NCBI RefSeq assembly: GCF_010183535.1
Contig: NC_071328.1
Span: 13,888,001 to 13,952,000, forward strand
Source of the DNA: Caenorhabditis remanei
Lineage: Eukaryota; Nematoda; Chromadorea; Rhabditida; Rhabditidae
Direction: 5' to 3'
Length of the DNA: 64,000 bases
How positions within the stretch are numbered: the stretch's first letter is position 1; each line of letters begins with the position of its first letter. A program made the translations under genes and the position numbers. Shown here piece after piece: positions 33,757 through 46,500 of the stretch. The notes under the pieces are model-generated. The model worked only from the letters and a program-made list of their open reading frames with translations. It made no database searches and was not told the origin of the DNA.

Positions 33757-35803
33757 TCACCAATCGTTGTTCATATCGTCGAAATCCTCCATAATTTCGT
33801 CGGCGGCAGCTTCTTCAAGCTCGCGGATTCGTTGCTCTTCAGCCAGACGGAACTCCTCTTCTTCGTCACCGTGATCCACGTGTTTCGCTGGTTTTTTGGG
33901 GGAATCGACGAGTTTTTTGGAGTTTTGAGGGGATTCTGGAATGAAAATTGGAGTTTTTGGGGATTTAAGGTGGAAAAAATGCAAATTATTGGGGGTTTTA
34001 ATGTCGAAAAATTTCAAAATTTGGTGTTTTTATGTCAAAAAAGTGAGAATTTTGGGGTTTTTTATGTAGAAAAATCGAAAATTGAGAGAAAACTTGCAGT
34101 TTTTGTCTCAAATTAGGACCAAAATAGTTAAAATTTCAAGTTTTTTGATGATATTTTTGGTTGAAAATTCTGATTTTTCCGTTTTTCTCCGAAAAATCTC
34201 GGTTTTAAGTTGTTTACTCAAAAAATGAGGGATTTTTTCAATTTTTCAACTGAAAATAGACTGGAATAGGGTAAATTTGGAGAAAACCTGAATTTCGGTC
34301 CAATTTTCTCAAAATAGTGGAATTTTTTGATTTTAGTGATATTTTGGGCGGAAAAAGTGGGTATTTTAGGACAAAATTCGGTGAAAATACCGTATTTTCA
34401 ACACGATAATCTCAAAAATTCCCGTTTTGGACAGTTTTTGACAAGTATTACGGGAAAATCGGGATAATTGAGAACTTTTCTCAATTTTTAGCACAAAATT
34501 CGTGTTTTCATGCTTGACTCAAGTTTTTGAGAATCGAGACTGGATTTTCAGCAAGAAATTGTGCTTTTCGTCGTGAAAAACCCAATAATCTTTATTTTTG
34601 AGCTGTTTTTGGAGGGAAATTTCCCAAAAATCCAAATTTCCAAGTGAAAAAAGGCCTGAAAACGTCGAAAATTGAGCCAAAATTAGGTTTAGAACAATTT
34701 CCGTTTTATAGATTGGAAAATAGGTGAAAACTCTCAAAAACCGGGTTTTCAAAACAAAAATTAAGGACTTTTCACGAGTTTTGATGAAAAAACTCGATTT
34801 TTCCAGCTAAATTCACCTTCCCCGGGTAAATCATCGAACAAGAAGTCTGTCAGTGTGTCTGGAAATCTGGATGTCCGTAGAATGAGAATTTCCTGAGAAA
34901 AGCTCAAAAATGTCCCCAAAATCCAGTTTTTAAGGTTTCGGGGTCAAAAATTTGAGATTTTTCCATCAAAATCAGACGAAAACGACAAATTTTCGCCAAA
35001 TATTCACCTTCCCCGGGTAAATCATCGAACAAATAATCCATGGACTCCGCCTCCTCATCATCCTCAGCTCCATCATCAATAATTCCCTTCGCCCCGATCT
35101 TTCTTCCACTTTTCTCATCATTTTCCAATTCATCCGTCGATTCTCCGAGTCTTTGTTTCATTAAATACACTTTCAGCTGTCGTCGAGTGCCCAGTGTCTC
35201 CACTCGACTCAACACATCCTCGGTTTTCATTTTTGGGAACATCAAATGACCCCAATACGCGTATTTCTTCATTAGTTTGTCGAGATTTGTGTACTGAAAT
35301 CGAAAAAATGAAAAATTTTGAGAAAAAATGGGCCATTTTTGGGTGAAAAGGGTGAAAAAATGGTCAATTTTAGCCAAAAATGTCAATTTTTAGGTCAAAA
35401 ATTTCGCATTTTCTTGCTGTTCAGCGAAAAAATTATGAAATTTACCGGATCATCCTTGGGATTTGGCTTAAAATTCTTAAAAGTATCCTTTAGTGCTGAA
35501 ATTCCCTTCGGACCTGTTAGTGTCGACTCGTTCAGAGCCAATCGTGGATTCTGAATCAAAAAATTGGGATTTTATCGATTTTTTTGGGTTCTCACTGTTA
35601 GTTTTTTAGTTCTGAGTAGCTTTGGCTCGATGATTTTCTTTTTGCTTTCCTCGCCTCTGTTGTCTGAAAAAAATTCAAATTTTTTTGTTGTTTTTCAGTG
35701 AATTTTCGGATTTTTAGACTGCACCTTCGATAGCCTCATCTCCAATAGGACTTGGCTCTCGGTCCATATCATCGTTACCGAAAAAATCGTCCATTTCATC
35801 CAT
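33757..35803 (-). CDS. tipn-1: TIPIN/Swi3 replication-fork protein, tipn-1
   Basis: Partner of TIMELESS in the fork protection complex. Six exons in phase: 35725-35803, 35596-35663, 35446-35550, 35008-35293, 34817-34858, 33757-33935, giving 252 residues. The Swi3 core lies at about 50-130: NPRLALNESTLTGPKGISAL, then YTNLDKLMKKYAYWGHLMFP and RVETLGTRRQLKVYLMKQRL, collinear with human TIPIN (LKMLIRHMEHWAHRLFPKL, RVEYLGSKKEVQ). The tail is acidic (EDDEEAESMDYLFDDLPGE; DHGDEEEEF). An SL-type acceptor lies seven bases before ATG. The 42-nt fifth exon is a copy of the fourth exon's 3' end and adds a second FDDLPGE in frame. Divergent from ubxn-1; upstream of the kinase on the same strand at operon-like distance. 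Confidence 0.9.
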
Positions 35804-36879
35804 TTTTTATCTGAAAATTGCGAATTTTAATCGAAAAATCGTCGAAAAAAAAACTATTATTCAAATTGCGCGCCGCAAATACCTCAAATCGTTGCGAGAC
35901 CCAACCGCATAAATAGGTGCGCCTTTAACTCGTTTTCTCTGCGTCTCTTCACGTCTCCACGTCTCTCATTGTCATCAAACTGATTTTTCAGCGTTTTTAA
36001 TCGGATTCTTCGAGAATTCTGATGAAATTTTTTGGTGAAGTATTTATTAAAATTGAATTTAATAAGTTTTTTGTGTTTAAGCATACATTTAGCACCGAAA
36101 GATCGCAATTTCTCAATTTTTGGAGCTTGCTCACCCCAAGATACGGTAGATAGTCCAAAAACGGCATATTCTGAGGAATTTCAGAAGGTTTCGGATAAAA
36201 ATTCGACTATTTTGAGACAAAATGGTAGAATTAATGGCGAAAAATGCGAAAAATCGATAAATCAACAAAAATAACCAATTATTTTCTAAAAATTTTTGAA
36301 AAGTCTGAGGAGAAACAGTTTCAAAGCTATATTTTCGGTTTCAAATCGTTTCTGAACACAGCTTTTCCGATTTAATTTTAAAATCTTGCTTTTATAGTCC
36401 CGAAATCCTTGAGAAAATGCGAAAAATCTAAAATTCAATGAAAAAAAACCAATTTTGTTCTAAAAATTCTGAAAAACTCTGCGGAAAAACGGTTTTTTAA
36501 TTATATTTTTGGTTCCAAAGTATCAAAACCTTCATTTTTGTCTCAAAAACCACCAGAAAATCCATTTTCCATGAAAAAAAATTCTGGTCGATTTTTTCAA
36601 TTTTTGCATTTTTATCTCAAAAAAAAACAACAAATTTCCTCTTTTTCAACCAAAATTCCCCAAAAAACCCAATTTTTGGCATCGAAAACCTGGAAAATCT
36701 GTGTTAAAAGCTAGTCTCCGCCCACAAGATGTTGCAAGTGCGCTCCATTGAGAAAATTTGCCTGCGTACGGTATTCTTGCTCAGTCTAGTCGGTGTGGTC
36801 CATCAGTCATTCCAATCCGCATTTTCTCGTTTTTTTTCCTCCAAAAATCAATAAAAATCAATAATTTTTCCAGGCGAAA
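35804..36879. promoter_or_regulatory. Divergent promoter region between tipn-1 and ubxn-1
   Basis: Close to the tipn-1 start, 35882-35905 holds CTCAAATCGTTGCGAGACCC and 35934-35966 holds CTCTGCGTCTCT followed by CACGTCTCC, motifs recurrent at worm promoters. Near ubxn-1, 36728-36750 has GTTGCAAGTGCGCTCCATTG. The remainder is AT-rich without genes. Confidence 0.55.
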
Positions 36880-39800
36880 ATGTCCATCGCTCAACAACTC
36901 ATCGATATGGGATTCCCAGCTGAAAAAGCCGAAGCAGCCGCTGGAAACGGTAGAAATTTGGATCAGGTAATTAATTAATTAACGAGGGTAATTAACAATT
37001 AAAAAATCGATTTCTTGCAGGCTCTCGATTGGATTGAGAAGGACGGAGCCGGTGTTCCAATGGAAGATCAAACTGCACCGACTGAAACGGCGGCTACTGG
37101 AGAAGCGAGTACTGGTGGAAGTGCTGACGTGCCGATGGCTGCGAACAGCTTTAAGTGTGATGAGTGAGTTTAAAGAGAAATTTCCAGATTTGCGGTACAA
37201 TTTTTTGCTGAAAACTGGGTTTCAGAGGCATTTTTTGCTTAAAATAGCGATTTGTCGTCATTTTCAGCTTGAAATTTACAGAAAACTAGTCAAATTGCTG
37301 CAGGAAAATCGTTTTTGAGGGATTTTGGTTTAGAAAATGTTCAAAAGCTGGGTTCTAGGCAATTTAATCAATTTTTCGGGATTCCTGTTGTCAAAAAATG
37401 GTCTGAAAGTTTGAAAAATACAGATTTCAGTGCTTTTTTCAAGTTTGAAGACAAAACTGGAAAATGAGTGAAAATTTAGCAACTTTCAGCTATAAAAATA
37501 AGTTTTTCAGCGAAAAAGAGGGATTTCAGTGCTTCCGAGCGCTGATTTTGACAAAAAATAGCAAAAAACGGGCATCTAGTTAAGCCATTTTGAATAAAAA
37601 CTACTAAACAACTCTATTTTTCCAATATAAATAGCCTGAAAACGTAAAAAACTGAGTGAAAAGCTGCAAATTCTGAAATTTACAATAAAAATCCTAATTT
37701 TCCAATAGAAAATAGCCAGAAAACGTCAAAACCTGGGCCGAAAGGAGGTTTTTTGAACAATTTTTGTTTCATAGACTGAAAAATAAGTAAAAACTCTTAA
37801 AAAAAGGGTTTCAGATGTCAAAAATGTCAGGAACATTGAAAAATCCAGTTTCGGAGATTTTTTTCGCTGAAAAATAGCGATTTTTCATTTTCGGAATTGC
37901 TTTTTGGTTCGGATTTCGACGATTTCAAGCTATTTTCTATTGGAAAATTGGGATTTTTTTGTAAATTTCCCATTAAAACAGCTTGTTTTTTGTCCATTTT
38001 TCAGAAATTTTGATGTTGTTTGACAACGAAAATCTCGTTTTTGCTCATTTTTTCCTCTTTTTCCCACTTTTTGTCGTCAAAAATGAACAAAAGTGAAGAA
38101 TATCCGACTTTTCACTCAGTTTTTGATGTTTTCAGACTATTTATATTGGAAAAATAGAGTATTTTTCGTGATTTTCCTTCAAAATGGTTCATTTTTTGTC
38201 TCTAAAGAGCATTTTTCAATAATTTTCGACAATTTCTGACAACTGGAATCCCGTTTTTTGCTATTTTTCGTCAAAATTCAGCGCTCGAAGGACTAAATTC
38301 CAAAGTTTTCGCTAAAAAAACTCAGTTCTTCAACTCTTTTTGAACGAAAATCCCTTAAAAACGATATTTCTGTGACAATTTCAGTACTTTCACCTCAAAA
38401 ACAGATTTTTTGATTTGCATTCTGTAAATTTCAAGCGGAAAATGGGAAAATGACTAAAAATACTCAGTTTTCCCCCAAAAAACTATATTTTCCATCTGAA
38501 ATTCCATTTTTAGCTGCGGAAAGTTCAAAAACAGCTTAAATTTCCAAATTTCAACCTGAAAATGACAAAAATTGTCACTTTTCCCCTGAAAAACTAAATT
38601 TGGTTCCATTTTCAGCTGCGGAAAGCTGTTGGCGAACGAGGACGCCGTAATGTTCCACGCCTCCAAAACAAAACACGAGAACTTCAGTGAGAGTTCCGAA
38701 CAAATCAAACCATTGACTCCAGAAGAGAAGGCGGCTCAGATGCAGTTGATTCGTGACAAGATTAAGATTCATATGGAGAAAAAATCGAAGCAAGAGGCAG
38801 AAGAGGCACGAGAGAAAGAGAGAAAACGTCGTGAAGACGGAAAAGCGATGGTCGCTCATAAGGAAGCGGTTAGAGATCGAGAGATTCGAGAAGCGGCTCA
38901 ACAACGTCGTCGTGAGAAGACGGAGGATGAGATAGCGAGACAACGAGTCCTCGAACAGATTAAAGCGGATAAGGAGGCACGGAAAGCAAAGGCTTCGGGA
39001 GTACCCGTGCCAGAGCAGAAGGCTCCGCCCACAACGGTGGCTCCGGTTGTGGTGGCACCACCAAAAGATTATAGTCAAACGACACTTCAGTTCCGTTTGA
39101 TTGATGGACAAACTGTTAGACAACAATTTCAGGCGAATGAGCCGGTACGGTTTTGGAAGCAAAAATGACAATTTTAGGCTTAAAAAGTGCTGAAAAACTA
39201 GAAATTTGATATAATTTTAGACTCGGTCGGTTGAAATTTTCACGCTAGAAAGTTCGAAAACTGAAGTTAGCTCGTTAAAACTTTTCTCTAGGTCTGAAAT
39301 TTATGATTTAGATCCGGAAATGACAAATTTTAGGCAGAAATTTATCAGAAAACAGGGTTTCAAATGTAAAAAATTGCCGTTTGAAAAAAACAGTTTTCTG
39401 TTTTTTTTTCAACAATTTTGAAGAGAAAACTGGAAATTGAGTGAAAATTTAACAATTTCCAGTGGAAAACCCGTTTTTTTTCAGCTATTAGCTATAAACT
39501 TCAGTTTTTCAGCGAAAAATGGGGATTTTAGTACTTTGGGCGCTGAATTTTTACAAAAATGAGCAAATGTTCCAGTTGTCAAAAATGTTGAAAAATCAAC
39601 GAAGAAAAAGAAAAAACTCTACTTTTTCGACAAACAGTCTGATAACGTCAAAAATTGAGTGAAAAACTGGTAATTCTGGAGTTTTTGACTGAAAATCTTT
39701 CATAAAGCTGTTCGTAGACACATTTTGGAAGGAAATTTACGAAAATCCTGACTTCCTCGCCGAAAATAACCGCTCAACTCAAATTTAGCTGAAAATTCCA

Positions 39801-40069
39801 GTTTTTTCATCGAATTTTCATTCGAAACCTCGAATTTTTCATTTTTCAGCTCGCCATGGTTCGCGCGTGGATCGAGACGAATCACGCGAACGGAGTTCCA
39901 TTCTCATTGATGACACCATTTCCACGCAAGGTTTTCACCGAGGATGATATGGGAACACCATTGAAATCACTCAGTAAGTTCTGGAAAGGGGGCGGGGCCT
40001 ATTTTCCTAATTTTCTTAATTCCAGACCTCGTCCCATCTGCCAACATCGTTCTCAACCGTCTCGTCTGA
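36880..40069 (+). CDS. ubxn-1: UBA-UBX protein, UBXN1/SAKS1 ortholog, ubxn-1
   Basis: Cdc48/p97 adaptor that binds ubiquitin. Exons 36880-36966, 37021-37163, 38616-39144, 39850-39973, 40026-40069 join in phase to 308 residues (human UBXN1 is about 300). UBA domain at 1-40 (LIDMGFPAEKAEAAAGNGRN, ALDWIEKDG). A cysteine pair motif CDDCGK then HASKTKHENFSES at about 75-100. Long basic coiled coil 115-200. UBX domain about 225-308 with the p97-binding FPR loop (MTPFPRKVF) and terminal SANIVLNRLV. An SL-type acceptor TTTTTCCAG lies six bases before ATG. Intron 2 (1.45 kb) is AT-rich and repetitive. Two shortened copies of this gene lie downstream at 41342 and 58161. Confidence 0.92.
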
Positions 40070-41341
40070 TCCTGAATTCAGAATTCCAGCTGAATCCAGT
40101 GATCCACAAATCTCCAATTTATCCTACTAAATTTCTGAAAATATTTTTCCGCTTTCCCATTTAAATTATTATTCCCACCGTAAAATGACTGGTAATGCAC
40201 AATGTAAAGAAATGAAGTTGTAAACTTTAAAAACTCGAATGTTAGTCATTCCCTGAAATCCGAAATTTAGTTTTTCCTGTAGATCAAAACCAGGGCTACA
40301 TTTTTCCAGTTGACAACTTTCTGATAGCTCCGCCCACTTTTGAGATACGCGCCTTTAAAGATGAGAGAAGGGGAAGAGACGCAGAGAAGCCAGACGCTCT
40401 AACTTCTCTGCGTCTCCCTCCCTCCACTTTCTTTCAAAATTAGTCATGTTTATAATCATTCGAAGCGTCTTGAAACGCTGAATTCAGAAATGTGAATTTC
40501 AGAGCTAAAAACTGAAAACTCAGTGAGATATCCTAAGTTTTGTAAAAAAAAAATTCGAAAATTAAATTTTTTCTTTCACAAATGTCTCCATTTTTCTGTC
40601 TGTTTTGGGTTTTTAGCTATAAAAATTATATTTTTGAAATCAGCGAGTCAAGACGGTTCGAATGACTATAAACACGACGTGAGAGGGAAAAGAGACGCAG
40701 AGAAACGAGAGTGTCTCTTACCTCTGCGTCTCTCTCATCTTTAAAGACGCATATCTCAAAAGTGGGCGGAGCAATCGAAAAATTTTCAACTGGAAGAATG
40801 TAGAGCTAGTTGTGATCTACATGATGAATATAAATTTTTAAAAATTTGGAAATGAACGGAGCAATGAGACGGGATGTTAAAGTCGCTCAATTTTCAACCG
40901 TCTTATTTTTCAGATATTACTGTAAGTCGGTTTTTGGGTTTTCAACTCTGAAAGTTATATTTCTGAAATCAGCGTTTCAAGACGGTTTGAATGATCATAA
41001 GCATGACCAATTTTGAGAAAAAGTGGAGGGAGGAGAGACGCAGAGAAACGAGATGGCCTGTCTTCTCTGCGTCTCTCTTATTTTCAAAGGCGCATATCTC
41101 AAAAGTGGGCGGAGCTATCAAAAAGTTGTCAACTACAAAAGTATGCAGAATATCATGCTGATCATTTTCAAAATTGACAACTTTTTGATAGCTCCGCCCA
41201 CTTTTGAGATATGCATCTTTAAAGATGAGAGGGTAAACGGCGTGAACCAATAGTTGCGTGTCCCGGTTGTTTGTTTTTCTGGAACTTTTTTGGCGGAATG
41301 TGGAAAGAAAATCAATAATTGATATTGCTGAGGTGATTACG
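40070..41341. mobile_element. ubxn-1 3' flank with clustered MITEs
   Basis: At least three palindromic MITE copies (about 40265-40480, 40590-40830, 40930-41245). They show CGCATATCTCAAAAGTGGGC / GCCCACTTTTGAGATATGCG arms and a central GAGACGCAGAGAAACGAGAG ... TCTCTGCGTCTC hairpin. The last copy runs into the upstream region of the ubxn-1-like gene. Confidence 0.7.
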
Positions 41342-42291
41342 ATGGCAACCAATTCAGAAGTACCCGGAGAAGAGGAAGTTGATTGTGACATGTGTGAGGA
41401 GTGAGTCTTTGATTGGGTTCTGCAATTGCGCTCCATCGAAATGCATGCATTTCAGTAGAGCGCACTTTCAACATGTCTTGGTTTCAAAACGTCTCAATTG
41501 TTTCAGGTGTGGAAAATTCATTCTCAATCGGGAGGCTCTCCTCGATAATGCTCCGAAGGCTGCTCCGAAGACGAAGAAGATGACGTCACCGACTCCAGAA
41601 GCCGTGTTGATTCAGATGGTCCATGAAAAGATGGAGGCAGAAAAGGAGAGAAAACAACAACGTCGCCGCGAGAAGACTTCTGGAGCGACTCCAATCGTCA
41701 TGACACCCGCCAGCTCCGCCCCCATGCTTCTTTTCGATGGGAAAACTGTCCGGCGACAGTTTCAGCCTGCGGAGACTGTAGGGATTTGGATTTTAGCTAT
41801 ATAAATTAAATTTTTGAAATTAGCGTGTCAAGACGGTTCGAATGACTATAAACACGACAAGAGAGGGCGGGAGAGACGCAGAGAAACGAGAGCGTCTGTC
41901 TTCTCTGCGTCTCTTCCACCCTTTCTCATCTTTAAAGAGGCATATCTCAAAAGTGGGCGGAGCTAGGAAAAAGTTGTCAACTACAAAAATGTAGTAAATT
42001 TTATGAAGATTATTTTTGTAGTTGTCAACTTTTTGGTAGCTCCGCCCACTTTTGAGATATGCGCTTATAAAGTTTCCATGTGTCTCACTACTGCGCTCTA
42101 CCGAATCCGAAGAAAATTGTGTGTGAAAGTGAGAGAACCAGAGAAAAAGAGACGGGGTTTTGGTAGAGCGCAGTTGTAAGAACTGTGACAAACTAATAGA
42201 GAAAAGTGTGTATTTCCAGTTGGCGATGGTTCGTGAGTGGATCGAGAAGCATCAGCCACGGACGGTCTTGGATGATATGGTAATACCCTAA
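41342..42291 (+). CDS. Shortened ubxn-1-like paralog A
   Basis: Exons 41342-41400, 41507-41777, 42220-42291 (59 + 271 + 72 nt) read MATNSEVPGEEE to a stop, 133 residues. It corresponds to ubxn-1 from the CDDCGK region onward: CDMCEECGKFILNREALL, a shortened coiled coil (EKERKQQRRREK), TPIVMTP, LLFDGKTVRRQFQPAET, LAMVREWIEKH. It lacks the UBA domain, and the UBX FPR loop and C-terminal strand are lost: the reading ends LDDMVIP. A relic of the last ubxn-1 exon (CTCGTCCCATCTGCCAAC) remains unused at about 42376. Introns sit at ubxn-1 positions, so it arose by DNA duplication. Could be expressed, or a pseudogene with little time to decay. Confidence 0.6.
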
Positions 42292-43165
42292 GTGAGTGAA
42301 CGGACTGAAAAAGGGGCGGGGCATTTTCCGATTATCCCTCCCTAATTATCCCTAATTTTCTCCTTATTCCAGACCTCGTCCCATCTGCCAACATCGTTCT
42401 CAACCGCCTCGTCTGATCCAGAAATCCAGTCTCCTTCTAAATTTCTAAAATTATTTTCTGTGTCATTCATTTTTTGTTTCTCTTTTAATCCCCATAATAA
42501 ATGGTTGGTAATTCACGAAACGTGTAATGTAAAGAGATTCTTATCAAAATGAAGTTTTTAGTTTGACAAGATGTTTCAAAGTTGAGAATTAGTTAGAATA
42601 GCTCAAATTTGCATTTTCAAGTTGGAACAACTGTAGGGCTTCATTTTCGTAGTTGACAACTTTTTCATAGCTCCGCCCACTTTTGAGATACGCGCTTTTA
42701 AAGATAAGAGAGACGCAGAGTAGACAGACACTCTCGTTTCTCTGCGTCTCCGTCTCTCCCTCCCCTTTCTTGCAAAATTCGTCTTGTTTATAATCATTCA
42801 AACCATCTTTTCACGCTGATTTCAAAAATTTAACTTTCATCACTGGAAAATTCAATCTGGCAAAGATGCAATGGCATTTGTGAAAAATTTTTATCTGAAA
42901 TTCCAGAAAACTTAGTATATCTCACGGAACATTCAATTTTTTGAAATAAAACTTACATTTTTGAAATCAGCTTGTCAAGACGGTTGGAATGACTATAATC
43001 ATGAACCATTTTGTGAGGGAGAGAGAGAGGGAGACGCAGAGAAGTTAGAGTGTCTGGCTTCTCTGTTTCTCTCCCCTCTCTCATCTTTAAAGGAGCATAT
43101 CTCAAAAGTGGGCGGAGCTATCGAAAAGTTGTCAACTACAAAAATGTAGATCGAGTTTTGATCTA
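41805..43165. mobile_element. MITE cluster around and after ubxn-1-like A
   Basis: Copies at about 41805-42075 (inside the last intron of paralog A), 42600-42830 and 42950-43160. A different MITE with GCGCTCTACC / GGTAGAGCGC ends lies at 42085-42180. Between 43165 and 43534 I see no gene; it should include the promoter of the kinase that follows. Confidence 0.7.
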
Positions 43166-43534
43166 CCAAACAAATACAAATTTAAAAAATTTGAACAGAA
43201 ATTGTGGCCGATGAGACGGGCACACAAACTTGGTCAACTGTTTATATAATCCAGTTTTAAGAATTCTTCCGTATCTGAAAGTCAATAAATAAAGTTTTGC
43301 TACCGAATACCTCTGCTCATCTGAAAATTGGTTGCTACAATTCATTACATAGAGGTTGTTCGCATTAGAGCGCGTTTTCTCTTTTGTTAAATTCAAATTT
43401 TCGCGTGTACTTCAAAAAACCGAGTCAGTTTTTTTTTGATGACAGGGAATTCAAGCGAAAAGGTCAAATAGAAAGAAGGAATATCGATTAGTTCTCTTTA
43501 GTATCCAGCTTCAATATATTCGGAAATCTGCCAA

Positions 43535-46500
43535 ATGTCGGATAAAGATCGGAAAGACGAATATTCACAGAAAATCGAAAAACTCGAAATTGGAGCTGAG
43601 GTGACCGGAAGATCCTCAAAATGGACAATTATGAAGAAGTTAGGAGAAGGAGCATTCGGATCTGTCTATGTGGTTCAGAAATCTGAAGACAGAAGAATTC
43701 AAGGAGCGATGAAGGTTCGTTTGAAAAAGGGAAATGTGGCTTTCTTATGAACACTCCCTCTTTCACTTCCTTCAGTGCTGTCGGTGGCGCAGGTGGTTGT
43801 GAGCTCGGTTGTTGCGCGGGCGGTGGGTAGTTCGGTTTTTTGTGGTAGCTAAACTTTTTTGCTGCCGTTTCTGGATCTTTTAAACAGTACGTTTCAGCTT
43901 TTCGGGCTAGAATTGCCAATTTGAGCCGAAAAAAGCGTCCGAATATCTGTTTTTGAGAGAATTCATACTACAAAGTTGTAGTAATTGTATTTTTTCGGCG
44001 TTTTTTTTCCACAAGATATTGTTTTTATACATGAAAAACTCGTGACCGGATCTTTTGATTTAAGAAAATTCAAAGTGATATGTTTTTTGTCAAAAATGAA
44101 CTTCGGTCACCCCCGCTACAACTCGGGAGCCCCCCCCCCCCTGCTTATCTATGCCCCCGCCTTCCCTTCTTTTCATTGACATGTGTGGCTCAGGTGGTTG
44201 TTGGCGCGCCTGTTGCGCTGATGGCAAAAGTTCGGTTTTTGTGGTGGCAAAAAATGTTTTCTGATTTTTTGGAAACCGGTTCGATAGTTAGCGAACTTAT
44301 GTCAGTATGTCTACATTCTATGAGAAACTTGCAGGTGGAAAAGAAGGCAATTGACGATCCCACGATAAAGCTGGAATTTACAGTGTTACATTCGATGAAA
44401 GATGAAAAAGTTGGAATTAAGGGTATGGATTATGGAGAATTCGACGATTCTCATTTTTTGATAATGTCGTTATGCGGCAAGGATCTGCAATATATATTGG
44501 ACAACGTATGTTTCAGTGTTTGCTTATAAAAAATTAAATAAATATTTGAAAATTTTCAGCACTCGTCATCGTTGAGCGTTCAGACTGTTTCTCGCATCGG
44601 AATTCATTGTCTCCACTCCATCAAAATACTACACGATCATGGCTACATTCACCGTGACATCAAGCCAGCCAATTTTGTGGTTGAACTAGAAGGAAGCAGG
44701 ATATTGATGATAGACTTTGGAATGGCTCGTTGTTATGGAAGGAAACTGTATGGAAACTGGATGTTACGTAGGGAAAGAGAATCTGTGAGTGATTAAAAAA
44801 AATAGGAGAAAGTAGGAGAAACTTGCTGTTTTCTATAGGAAAAAGAGGCGATTTCGATAAAACATGACGTTGTGAAAAATATTAATTTTTTTCGAATTTA
44901 AATTCACCATGTAGATCAAAACTAGAACTTCAGTTTTGAAGTTGACAACTTTTTGATAGCTCCGCCCACTTTTGAGTTATGCGCCTTTAAAGATGGCAAC
45001 CCGAACAAGCTAGAGGGCTGCGTCGATCCTCATACTTTCCGCGTACCTATATTCAAGAATGTGTATCTGAAAAGTGGGCGGAGCTGAGGAAAAATTGTCA
45101 ACTACAAAAATGTAGTCCTATTTTTTTAGATCAAAAATAGGGATCTATTTTTCCAGTTGACCAATTTCTTTTAGCTCCGCCCCCTTTTGAAAAATGCGCC
45201 TTTAAAGATGGCAACGCGACAAAGTTCTGCGTCTCTTCTCTCTCACTCCCTCGCCGATACTATCTTCAGAAGGTTAAATCTCAAAAGTGGGCGGAGCTGT
45301 CCAAAAGTTGACAGCTACAAAAATGAAGACCTAAATTTGATCTACATAATGGGTACAAGTTTGACACAATTGAAAAACGTTTGGCACTTTGACAGTCTCC
45401 CAAATTTGACCATTGTGATTCGATGAATAATCACTTTTTCATCTGAAAAACAGTAAATTTTTGAAATTTCAGGCTCCGTTCCGTGGGAATATGAAATACG
45501 CAAGTATCCGTGCCCACTCAAGACTTGAGTTAAGTCGATCCGACGAGGTGTATAGTTGGTTATTAATGGTTGTTGATATGCTTTGCCCTCTGCCATGGTC
45601 AAGTTTAATTAACGAAGACGCGATTGAATATCAAAAGAAGGAAAAATTTGAAAATTTTATCAAGGAGAATCAGTTCGTTTTTCCTATCAATATGAAATCC
45701 TCTCAAATCAATCCTTTTCAGAAAAAGTGCTTGGCTGTCTCCGATATTGTCGTCTCTTCAAGGAACCAGTTACGAATCGAGACCCGATTACACGTTATAC
45801 TTCGATGTTCTTATGAATAAGTTGATTTGTCTGAATGGAACAGTTGCAGGACGATGGGAATTCCAGAATTTATTGTCTGGTAGTGTTGATGGTCAAGATC
45901 GTAAGTGAAAAGTAGCTAGCTTTGTGAAAATGCCACATTGTTATGATTTGTCGAACTGTTTGGAAATTTAGATTTTTTGGATAGGATGAGTTACAAGCTA
46001 TATTTTTCCTGTTAAACGTTTTCTGATAGCTGTTTCAGCTTTTGAGTTATGCGTCTTTAAAGGAGGACTGAAGTCATATTTTTTTATTTCAGATTATGAT
46101 ACTTCAGAAAATTCTGAGCAACTTTCATCATTGGAGCATATGCTAAAAATTGCTCTAAACGCCCTAAATTCACGTTTTCCCGGCTGAAATTGAGCTTTCG
46201 TGGAAGAGTTTTCCGACGCGAGTTTCTTCGTCCGTGTAGTCCTCTCGGATAAGTTTTCTTTCTCAATTACTTGTTTTTTTGCTTTTTCAAAGGGGTTTCG
46301 TTGTTTTTTCTCAAATTTCTTCGTTTTTTCAATAAAATATCACTTAAAAATGCATTATTGACAATATTTATACGTATTTTACACGATTATATAACTTTTC
46401 TTACAGAAATCGTCTAATTTACTCCGTATTTTTCCTATTCTTTGTTTGTTTTTTTCTTTTGTTGCATTATATTGTCAGTAATGCATTTTTAAGTGATATT

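Noticed and set aside
40969..41436. ORFs with KSGRSYQKVVNY repeated across 40-60 kb
   Set aside because: The string is the translation of the MITE arm (GTGGGCGGAGCTATCAAAA and its neighbours) and appears wherever the MITE lies; not a protein family.
46084..46266. A kinase exon or small protein at the foldback arms
   Set aside because: The same protein string appears on both arms because they are inverted copies. Related sequence ends the separate element at 10020-10600, and kinase exons 45722-45900 and 47738-47796 join in phase without it.
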